Positions 10,379 through 18,840 of a stretch of 23,705 nucleotides of DNA are shown in pieces (the first letter of the stretch is position 1; each line of letters begins with the position of its first letter). A program made the position numbers and the translations under genes. This DNA is from Zarea fungicola. Taxonomy: Eukaryota > Ascomycota > Sordariomycetes > Hypocreales > Cordycipitaceae. The stretch lies in NCBI GenBank assembly GCA_900169235.1, contig FWCC01000342.1:1-23705 (forward strand), read 5' to 3'. Below the pieces are notes generated by a model. That model saw only the letters and a list, made by a program, of their open reading frames with translations, did no database searches and was not told the DNA's origin.

Positions 10379-12686
10379 ATGAGTGATGCTAGCACCACCA
10401 GCATTGGTGACTCCACATGCGTAATGTCGGAGCCTGATCCAAATCAGCTTCCAGACATCTCTTGGAGCGGCAGCCCCGACTCGACATTGACTTTCGCCAG
10501 CACTCCTTCCGGTCGCGGATCTAAAAAAACGTACCCAAACAGCGACAGAGACCTGGGCTCATGCAAAAAAACTGAAACTGGATGAACACGCCAGACGTGA
10601 ACGGGCCGGCAATAAAATATGGGTTTGCGGCAAATGCGCCTGGGAGTCCGCATCTTTGACCTCTGCTCGTAATCATCTCGATCTGCGGCATGGAGTCAAA
10701 ATTAAAGCGCAGCAGAGCCAGGTGGCACAGAAAGGGCAGGCCAAGCTTGAGCAGATCTTCCAACGCCAAGGGCAAAAGATCCAAGCAGAAGCTGATGAGC
10801 GTGATAGGGGTGTGCTGAGCAAAGCAATTAACCAGTCAGCGTTCGATGAGTCGCTGCTTCAGCTCATCGTTAACAACAATCTGCCGCATAAGGCGGTAGA
10901 GTACCCAGAACTGTACTCTTTGATCATGAGCGTCAATTATATGGCAGCAGATATCTACCCCAAGTTACGAGCCGCAATACCGAGAAAAATCGAACATGCT
11001 TTCCTCCAGGCGAAAGACGAGATTAGACAGCATCTTCAAACGGCGCTTTCAGAGATCCACCTCGCATGCGACGTCTGGACGACCGAACATAAAAAGAAGG
11101 CATTCCTGGCCATTGTTGCACACTTTGTTGATGCGGGAGGCAATAGTCGCAAGGCACTGCTTGCCCTACCACGGCTGCGAGGTAGTCATGGCGGTCAACA
11201 CCAAGCCGAGCACGTCAATAGCGTAATCGACCAGTACGGGGTTGCACATAAGCTCGGCTATTACATTGATGACAACCTCGGGTCGAATGACAAATGTTGT
11301 CGCTTCATATCACGCCACCTACGAGAGCAATATCAAATTCACTGGGAGCCCAAGACTCGTCGAATTCGATGCCACGGTCATGTCATAAATCTGGCTAGCC
11401 AAGCATTTATATTCGCACCAGATAAGGAAACTATTGATGCGGTAGTGGATGAGGTGAGGCAGGGGTCCGACGCCAGTGAAGGTGGAGAGGAGGTGGATGC
11501 GGATGTTAGTTGTGACGAAGAGGATAAAGGGGAAGACGAGGAAGATAAGCTTGCTGCAGTGTCAAAAAAGAAGAAGAGCCGGAGTTGGAAGGATATCGGG
11601 CCGCTGGGCAAACTTCATGCAATTGTTGCATACATGAGAGCGTCAGAGCTTCTGTACAACGAGTTTCTCGACGCCGCCGGCCGAACGATCCCCATGGACA
11701 ATGACACTCGATGGAACAGTTGGTACATGATGGGTATAGTGGCTTGCCAGCTTGAGGGCCATGTTGATGCCTTTGTCAAAGCACACCGCCAAGAGATAGG
11801 CAAGTACGCGCTCACACCTGACGACTGGGATACTATACGCGAGATCAACATCTTTCTCAAGCCGTTTGAAAAGGTCACAACCAGAGCGCAGGGCGATCTT
11901 GACTCCATTGAGAAGACGCTGGCAACTATGGATATACTTGTTAAACATTTTGAGAAGCAAAAGAGAAAACATGCGAACAATGCTGCGTTTCAAAACGCGA
12001 TTTTGATGGCATGGCACGCATTTGACAAATACTATCTCTTCACTGATGAAGTGCCCGCTTACGCAGCCGCTTTGCTCCTTCACCCCTCTAGGCGAAAGCG
12101 CCATATCGATGTAAACTGGGATAGATCCTGGGTAACAGCAGTGCTACCGACACTCCAGAAACTTTGGGACGCAAAGCATGCAACAGCTGATGTGGAGCGT
12201 GTTGTCCCCTCGTCAGAGCAAAGTCACGAGCCAGATGAATTTGATCTCCTTGAGCAATACCTTGACGTAGTGCAACCCTCGGCAGATGATTGGGTATCAT
12301 TTATCGAAGCTGACCCTACCGAGATCTCTACAAAGACTGCATTAGAGTGGTGGTGCCAAGATCAACAACGAACGCGGTACCCGCGCCTCTCTTGTATGGC
12401 AATCGATATCCTGTCGGTGCCGGCAATGTCGGCAGAGGCGGAGCGAGTCTTTTCAGGGGCTAGACGCCAGATACCATGGAGCAGAGCGAACTTAGGGTCA
12501 ACGACCATCGAACAGATGGAGTGTTTGAAGCATTGGCTGAAGAATAGGTGGCTTGACCAGCTCAATGTAGATCTACCGGACGGCCAGCACGTAGAGGAAG
12601 CAGAAGGCGAATCAAGCATGAAATGGGGCAATGGTACAGCAATATACATCCCAGGACCACCTCGAGAGCCCGGCATTAGACACTAG
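10379..12686 (+). CDS. hAT transposase with N-terminal BED finger, one frameshift
   Basis: The N-terminal 50 codons start at ATG 10379 and are joined by a +1 shift at an A7 run (10523-10529) to a frame continuing from 10530 to TAG 12684-12686, giving about 768 residues. The shifted frame begins with a WAHAKK-type stretch and a BED zinc finger (VCGKC, then HLDLRH). The RNase-H-like core shows Asp in CDVWT (nt ~11070) and Asp in DDNLGSND (nt ~11270), the conserved RCHGHVINLA, and an acidic Lys/Glu/Asp insert at nt 11445-11580. The C-terminal dimerisation segment has the catalytic Glu region MSAEAERVFSGARR (nt ~12426). The enzyme excises and inserts the element by binding its ends in the nucleus. 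The main frame has no ATG before the finger, so expression of the full protein needs the upstream part. The frameshift could be a disabling mutation, a sequencing error or slippage. Confidence 0.88.
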
Positions 12687-12739
12687 GTTGTGGTAATGCG
12701 GCACTTTTTATAGAACGCACCAATCTGACTAATCAAAAT

Positions 12740-12875
12740 TTTCTCAATATTCTCAATATTCTCAATACTTTCTCAATAAATCAATACTCAATACTCAATA
12801 CTCAATATTCAATATTCAATGTGGGATGTCCTCAATATTGAATCTTTTCAATACAAGTTCAGATTGAGTATTGAG
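12740..12875. repeat. Right subterminal motif array of hAT-1
   Basis: Tandem TCTCAATAT and ACTCAATACTCAATA units followed by ATTCAATATTCAATG and inverted copies near 12830-12875. They mirror the left array in motif and flank the right inverted repeat. Confidence 0.75.
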
Positions 12876-12879
12876 CATT

Positions 12880-12892
12880 GAATGCAACACTG
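12880..12892 (-). repeat. Right terminal inverted repeat of hAT-1
   Basis: GAATGCAACACTG, the exact inverse of 10041-10053. The base after it (12893) is inside the hAT-2 transposase frame read on minus. Confidence 0.92.
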
Positions 12893-14935
12893 GTCGCCAC
12901 TGGCCACCCATTCTGCGTACTCATCACGGGTGCAGCACACTGAAGGCGCTGGTTGGGCGCCAAGTTTCCTAATTGAAGTCATAAAGTCATCCAGATCCGT
13001 TGTTCTCCTTGCAACCGTCGGCTGCTCCGGTATCGTATCCTGCTCGACAAGGAGATTGCGATACTCCTCCCATAGCTCACGCACAGCCGCCTTTCCTCTG
13101 GCCAACCAATCCGGGTGATCAGACCATTGTGACTCGACAGTTGACCAGCGAAATGCGGGGTGTTAAATGAGGCTTGCGAGGTATGCAGGGCTGTCGTCGG
13201 TGAGAGTGTAGTACTCATCCAGCTTCATCCAACCAAGTTTGCAGCCAATACGTAGGTAGGGCTCCTCGTCTCGCTCGTGTTGTAACTTTGCCTCTTCTAG
13301 GTGCTTCAAAAGCCACTCCATGGTCAACAGAACCTCCCAAATGGCGCCGAATTTGCCTGCTCGAGGCCGGCCCTCCAGGCGCTTCGTCGCAATCGTCAAC
13401 GGTTTCAAGATCGTCAAATACTCGACAACAACTGCCCAATCCTCAACAGTCATCCGATCGTCTACAATCGTAGGTTTCTTGCGAATTTTCTTCGGTATCG
13501 GTTTCGTCCCGTTCTGTGTCCTCCTGGCCACGTGTTGGTTCCTGTCTGTCACTTCCGCTTGAACCAGTGAATCGAGTGCATTGCGGAGCATGTACCCGCG
13601 CTCCATCATTGCTTCAGATGAGTTCCAACGGGTGGCATTGTCCATGACGATATCGTACGTCGTTTTGTCTTCCAGTCCAAGGGCCGTGTTCTCGATCGAC
13701 TGGAGCTTGTGGAGTCTTTCAATGCGCTGGCCAGATCTCGTCACCCAATGAAGGATATTATGTAGCTTGCCAATCGGGCCCTTTGATCTCCAGAGATTGA
13801 CCTCATCAATGATCTCCTTGTCAGCTTGGCAATCCTCCTCGAACGCGTCGGCGTCTGTGCCAAACAGAATAGATCGGGCAACGAGATTAATAATGTGACC
13901 ACAACAACGGAGACGGCGATGCTGCTTCTTGAACCCCAACTCAGTGCCCAAGGCTTCAAGGCACGTGTCGTTGCTCTCCGCATTGTCTGTGACAAAATAT
14001 CCGACGTGATCCTCGAACCCATATTCATGGACTATATCGCTGACACGGTCGGCAAGGTTTTCTCCAGAGTGCCGACCTTCAATCCGCGGCAGCCCGAGGA
14101 GGAATGTACGGAACTTCCCCTCGTCGTCAAGAAAGTGCACGGTTAGGCCGAGTAGCGACGTAAATTTTCGAGACGTCCACACATTAAAGGATACGTTAAT
14201 GCAGCTCAGCGACCGGCGAAGCAATTCCGTTATAATGCCTTTGTGGCGATTGAAGGACCGTGCAATCCAGTCTTAGATTGTGCTATGCGTCGGGATGCTG
14301 CCTGAATCTACAATGGCGCTATTTATATAAGCTATGAGATCTCGAAAGTATGGGCTTTTTAACTTATGAAATGGAATGTTGTCATATGCCACCTAATGAA
14401 GAAGGAGATGCTGGAAGTGATACGGTTCAAAGGATGAGATGAAGGCGCTGATCACCGCCTGATCCTTGGTTTGGTGGGCATCTAGTTTAACTATGTTAAA
14501 AAGAGTGCGCTGTTTCTTTCTTAGTGGCGGCATTAGGCCGTCCTTGTTAATATGATAGATTTCCTCTATATGGCTGTTTACCTGGCTTATGGATGCGGCG
14601 TCGTATATGTGTGTAGTTGTAGCCTTCCTCTGCTGGCAGGTTTTGCAGAGCCAGAATCGATGACCTAAATCGGTTTTCTCGATATCTACCCTGTACTCCT
14701 ATACCTATCCTGTTTGTGCTCTTTTTCTATGCTTGCGTATGGTGAACGCATGGAGTCGATCCCAATCAATGCCCTCATATCTAATATAGTCGATCGAAGG
14801 CGATAGCTCGGTCGCGGTCGCACCGGGCTCTGATGAGCCGGGAACAAAAGAGCTCCCAGTGACGCTAAAATTAGCGGGCGGGACACTAGAGAGGGAGACT
14901 GACAGAGCGTCTTCAGCGTCAAGAGTTTGGGCCAT
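12893..14935 (-). pseudogene. hAT-2 transposase pseudogene, five stops, 3'-truncated
   Basis: From ATG 14935 (MAQTLDAEDA) a single reading frame of 681 codons continues without any frameshift to 12893, interrupted by TAG 14705-14707, TAG 14699-14701, TAG 14393-14395, TAA 14273-14275 and TAA 13163-13165. The order is: a Ser-rich N terminus, a BED-type finger with WLCKTC (nt ~14640) and a His pair in HIEEIYH, a helical DNA-binding part, Asp in FNVWTS-type context, TDNAESND, LRCCGHIINLVAR, a WNSS motif, and DEYAEWVASGD near the end. The final SAE-R catalytic/dimerisation segment is lost at the junction with hAT-1. At four stops a Gln or Trp codon changed by a C/G-to-T/A transition would explain the stop, and Trp fits the family before VAYDNIPF. 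The enzyme is dead. Confidence 0.9.
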
Positions 14936-15235
14936 TTTAGAGACAACTAACAAGAGGCCAAAAGCGGACCCTTTTTCGCGGTCGGCTATGGATGCTTCCC
15001 ACAACAATATAGCAAACGTGATCAACGTACAAATTGTAATTAAACGGTTGCGCATTAATACGAAACCTACGCTGTAAAAGAAGCATTGTGACACGGCCGC
15101 GCTCCAGAAAAGCAAGTACGTGTAGCTGGCGCTCCTAGTCAAGAACGTAAGAGGCAGGGGCACACTGTTGATTGGTGCTGGTGACGGCTGCGGGCCGATT
15201 CAAATAATCAGATATCCAAATAAATCTGGGCTCTC

Positions 15236-15330
15236 CGATTTGATTTGATTTGGATTAGGATCAAGGCGATTTGATTTGATTTGATTTGAATAAATTTGAT
15301 TTGATTTGGTTAGATTTGAATTTGATTTAT
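15236..15330. repeat. GATTTG tandem array
   Basis: About ten near-tandem copies of GATTTG, with small interruptions, on plus (CAAATC on minus). The position, between the hAT-2 start codon and its presumed terminus, fits a subterminal repeat array of that element. It differs from the CAATA motif of hAT-1, as expected for elements recognised by different transposases. Confidence 0.7.
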
Positions 15331-15357
15331 CTATTTGCAAGTCTGGCGGGAGCCCTG

Positions 15358-16406
15358 CTGTCAGTGGCGTATATCGCCCAAAACAAAGGAAATGGTTATT
15401 GTTTAACGAGTAGTTGGCCTACTCGGGCTGGATACTGTACAGAGCGCGCCAGGCTTGTACGCCCTACATGGTGCTACGTGCGCTTGTTGATCTTCGAGTA
15501 GTAGAAGTCAGCAATGTGTGCGTACACCTGGTAGGATCTACCGAGGAATTTCCCTATCGCCGTCTCTGGGTCGGGTGACGGTACCAAGGTCATATATGGC
15601 TAGCACTTTCTATTATGGATTAGGTCAAATGTGCTGTTGTTTCACTTTATGCGAATGCTTCCATTTCTGGCTTTCATTTTTGCTTCCGATTCTGAATCTA
15701 GCCCATTTCTACTGAGTAGGCTCAATATTCTTTCTCCTCAACCACAACAGGGCATGACCCTCTTGACTGCAGCTGAAAGGCGCGACTAAAGCAACCTAGT
15801 TTTTGGTCAGTCTGGTAGGCCATGCATACTATGATAGGGAATGTGCAATGCTAACACTAGGATGTGGTTGGGCTATCTACTGTCGTACGAGATACGGCGC
15901 ATATTAAAACATGTGTGATATTATAATTGTTGCTTTGTATTATTCTGTACAAATGTAGCTTCCGCTACACCTAAGTAAGACAATCAATCAGGTACTTCCT
16001 GATACATATATTCTTTAGCGTTCTGTGTGTAACTTTAAGTATCCCTAAGTATTGAGAGCCGCATACAGTGCGGGAGCTAGGACGTCTACTTTCAGCAAGT
16101 TTGGAGTACCATGCACGTGACATCAGCTCCTGCCTGACGCTGATCTTCCTCGGACTTAGCGAATTTTGCATGTCCTATTAATCGCCCGAAATTACGTATA
16201 GTAAACATCGTTATGCGTGTCGCTAGAGCTTTTAACTAGTTAATTTATGTTAGAAGTTGGAAAAAGCAACTGCTTTTTTGGCTGCCGGACGGCTAGGTCT
16301 AGAAGTTTTCATTTATGACAATTATTGCTATTGCTCCCTTCCATTCCCTCGGCTCAAATATGGGTATGCGGCAGCAACATGGCCATGAGTCACTATCCGT
16401 CCTAAA
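15358..16406. other. Intergenic region, no gene recognised
   Basis: Only short frames are found (such as 15518-15715 plus and 15971-16171 minus), without domains. This interval would include the 3' flank of the chromate-transporter remnant. Nothing else stands out. Confidence 0.4.
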
Positions 16407-17175
16407 TCAAATGAACATGAACTGGCCGGCCACAGCGCCGATTATGACTAATAGCAGCGGGGTGTACTTGCTGTTAACTTTGTACAGAACCGCCAACGCA
16501 AGGATGTAGAGAACTGCCGCCGGCCCAACTTGTCCTGTTATGCCAATCATCTCACCAATGTCCTGCTGGTTCAATTTGTCCAAAGAAGGTTCGATACTGG
16601 CCTTGAGAATCTGTGCCGCAATAATGGCTATAACACCAATGACAGAACCACATAGACCGTCAAAGAAGCTAGCGAGGAACTATGCAGGGGATATCGATAA
16701 TCAGCAAGGCACTCCCGGCACAATGTTAACAAACCGGCGCATGAGGACATGACCACCTCACCTTATTCCGCACTAGCTTTTCTAGCAAATCATGGCCGGC
16801 AATGGTGAATAGGAAGCAAGGGAAGAACATCCCTAACGTAGTAACAATTGCACCTGCAAACGCATGCCCAATCAACCCATTCAAAAATGCACCCTGGAAG
16901 CCAACGAATGTTGCAAATATTACCAGTGGCGCTGGTAATATATCCCCAATAGCAATTGCGTCTATAAAAACGCTTTGCGGAAGCCACGCACCCATCAATA
17001 CAGCTTCGACCTGAACGAATGGGATGGCAGTGTATGCACCACCAAATGAGAGTGTGCCCGCCACTAGACCCAACAGGAAAAGGTGAGCCAGTGACGGTGT
17101 TTTGGCGATGCCGAGTGCCAGTGAAACATGAGATGGCGCGCCGTGGAAGACGACATAGAACATATACCATACCAA
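16407..17175 (-). pseudogene. C-terminal half of a chromate transporter (CHR family)
   Basis: Exon 1 (17175-16762) and exon 2 (16679-16407, ending TGA) encode about 228 residues with no internal stop. Signature features of the CHR domain are FGGAYTAIPFVQVEAVL, AIGDILPAPLVIFATFVGF and GMFFPCFLFTIAGH, followed by LLEKLVRNK at the splice and FFDGLCGSVIGVIAIIAAQILKAS-type helices in exon 2. I count about six membrane segments. Full-length fungal members carry two CHR domains and export chromate, or take part in sulfate-linked anion transport, across the plasma membrane; here only the second domain remains. Upstream the frame is open only to a TGA at 17194-17196, the first codon is TTG, and no N-terminal domain is seen on minus up to wc-1. 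The retained half may be recently truncated, since it shows no other damage. Confidence 0.8.
16680..16761 (-). other. Spliceosomal intron in the chromate-transporter remnant
   Basis: The 82-nt intron starts GTGAGG after an AAG codon and ends GCATAG, with TTGCTGAT as a branch-site candidate about 20 nt before the acceptor. Phase 0 splicing joins VRNK to FLASFFDG, as expected for the family. Confidence 0.82.
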
Positions 17176-17701
17176 AGAAGGTGCATGGGGAAGTCAACGA
17201 TCGTATGATGCATTAGATGCTTTTTTTTTTTGTGTATATCACAACTACCGGGCGGGTTGCTTCAGCCGGCCTTGAGTTGCGGCGAAAAACCGGGTAACTA
17301 CGGCTCTCGCCAGTGGTGCAACGCCGAATAGCTGTCACTAAGTGTGCACTGCGCCTACGCATTGACTTGCCTAATCACTCCCTTTATATGCAACGTATTA
17401 GTTTACTGATAGAATTCACCTTTCATATCGATAAAGAACTTATTATTCGTTATGGTGAGAAACGCGACCGTCGCGATGTTTGTCTTGGCATGTTCTCTAG
17501 CTAAGCTTTTGACCTGGAACCCATAAAAGAACGGCAGAGACAAAATAACGGCTCAGGCTACACTATACCATCCGCTCACCAGACCAAGTAGTGATTGGGT
17601 TTGGTGTATGCCAGCATATTGTAAGTGGTCTGCTACTTTGTGTCTGGTCTCCCCAGAGCATTTTCATCTTTAAATCTGACTGATAAGCAGATCGATCTCT
17701 G

Positions 17702-17764
17702 GTGAAAGCATTAGCCATGTGAGGAACTGATTGGTTCTAGTTTACCGTGAAAGTATTGGCCATG
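17702..17764 (+). repeat. Imperfect 18-bp direct repeat upstream of wc-1
   Basis: GTGAAAGCATTAGCCATG at 17702-17719 and GTGAAAGTATTGGCCATG at 17747-17764 differ at two positions, both transitions, and start 45 bp apart. This could be a duplicated regulatory site or a small old duplication. Confidence 0.6.
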
Positions 17765-18418
17765 CTGTTGCCTAACCAGTTGTGTAAGCCACTCCATCAA
17801 TGTACGTTGCCCACTGGGAGCTGAACTGGACAAGTCTCGTTAAGTAAAGAAGCAGGCCCACGTATGCAGAATTATATTTTTAACAGTTTAATCCATCATT
17901 TAACATCGGCTCAAGATGTCTTCTCCACGCTACCGCTTTCTCACTGCGGCTCAGGTTAAACGGCTGTATACAGAGCACATCGCCACTCCTTTGCCGACAC
18001 AGCCCAGCCTGACCACGCCAGTTACTCCGGCTCCCTTATTAGCATTTAGTGCGCGCTAGTCTATGCGCTCCGTACTACCCAGCGACGTGGTACAAAGTAC
18101 CTTATAAGCTTCCTCATCGTGTTATCATTTGCGGGGATATCTAGATGTAATCACTCAGGACTCAGAAATTTGGTGCTTCCAAAGTTATAACTCACTGCGC
18201 TCTGCACACTACACGCCCGCTACCTTGGTCTCATACATATCAACGAACGCGTTTTTCTAGTCATATTTCGAAGGCCCTAGACACAAAACATAAGCAGGCC
18301 CCAAAGAACGCGCCCGGCCGAGACAGTGAAAATAACTCCGCAGCCGGAGCCCGCTTAACATTTTTATTTCCTTGTTCCCAGGGGAGAGGAAGGGGCATAC
18401 CAGCTCCTTACCGAAACG

Positions 18419-18670
18419 ATGACCACCCATCCGCCCACACTAGTGACAGACGCAACGAGCGCCGCCTTGTTTCTGCCACTAATTTTGCCAGGCTTCGCCA
18501 TTATTCGCGCCAGAAAACCGTCGTTTCCGATCCGTTTCTTTGTTGCATCGCCGGTTACCCCGGTCACAGAGACGAGTACTTGGGACAGGGGCGAGTATCC
18601 CATATTGAACTCCTTCAAACTGGCCTTCTCAGCGTGCAACAACCGAGCAAAAACCGACATCGAACGGTGA
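18419..18670 (+). other. Possible 83-codon upstream ORF in the wc-1 leader
   Basis: ATG at 18419 opens a frame that closes with TGA at 18668-18670, before the wc-1 start. It has no recognised domain. If the transcript begins upstream of 18419 it would act as an upstream ORF; the transcription start cannot be seen from sequence. Confidence 0.25.
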
Positions 18671-18711
18671 ATTTATCAACCGAGCGTACACAAATAAAAT
18701 CCAAGCAGGAA

Positions 18712-18840
18712 ATGCCCCTGGACAATATTGTCTTAGTCCAGATGCAGCCGCGATGGAAGGCTACTATTCTGCCAACCCGCTGTCTCCGCAAGAGCAGCAG
18801 AGGCAGCAGCAAAACAACACGAGCCACCAGCAGCCCATGA
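18712..18840 (+). promoter_or_regulatory. Overlapping upstream ORF at the wc-1 start
   Basis: ATG 18712 (context GAAATGC, with A at -3) opens a 42-codon frame, with a second in-frame ATG at 18742, that ends with TGA at 18838-18840. It overlaps the wc-1 start by 88 bases in another frame. Ribosomes starting there could not reinitiate at the wc-1 ATG without moving back, so it should lower WC-1 translation unless transcription begins inside it. Confidence 0.5.

Larger units (their letters stand above)
10041..12892 (+). mobile_element. hAT DNA transposon (hAT-1), 2852 bp
   Basis: The element is bounded by perfect 13-bp terminal inverted repeats (CAGTGTTGCATTC left, its exact complement right). 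It has AT-rich subterminal arrays of CAATATTGA-type motifs at both ends and encodes one hAT transposase on plus. These features and the BED finger place it in the hAT superfamily, a cut-and-paste class II family. The 8-bp sequences outside the ends (CGCCGGCC left, GTCGCCAC right) do not match, so there is no visible target-site duplication. Its right end lies inside the transposase frame of a second hAT element. Apart from one frameshift the coding region is undamaged, so the copy is probably young. Confidence 0.92.
12893..15357 (-). mobile_element. Truncated hAT DNA transposon (hAT-2)
   Basis: This is the remains of a second, different hAT element on minus. It consists of a GATTTG-rich subterminal region at its 5' side (about 15236-15330), a possible terminus beginning CAGGGCTCCCGCC on minus at 15357, and a transposase pseudogene from 14935 that stops at the hAT-1 right terminus. 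Its 3' end, including the last part of the transposase and the second inverted repeat, is missing from the window. The outer boundary at 15357 is approximate because there is no partner repeat to confirm it. Confidence 0.75.
17197..18752 (+). promoter_or_regulatory. Upstream region of wc-1 (promoter and leader)
   Basis: There is no gene with a recognisable domain between the CHR remnant and wc-1. Items of note are an oligo-T run at 17221-17231, a cluster TGATAAGCAGATCGATCT at 17681-17698 combining a GATA and two GATC cores, an 18-bp imperfect direct repeat (17702-17719 and 17747-17764), and upstream ORFs near the start codon. In Neurospora the White Collar complex binds GATC/GATA-type light-response elements and wc-1 is itself light-regulated; that any site here does this is only an inference. 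Confidence 0.45.

Noticed and set aside
16790..17197. Second minus-strand frame with ATG and Cys-rich product overlapping the chromate-transporter remnant
   Set aside because: It is an out-of-phase shadow of the CHR exon, which carries the conserved membrane motifs.
18364..18660. 98-codon minus-strand frame in the wc-1 leader
   Set aside because: No recognisable domain, overlaps the wc-1 leader in antisense, and the composition is ordinary.
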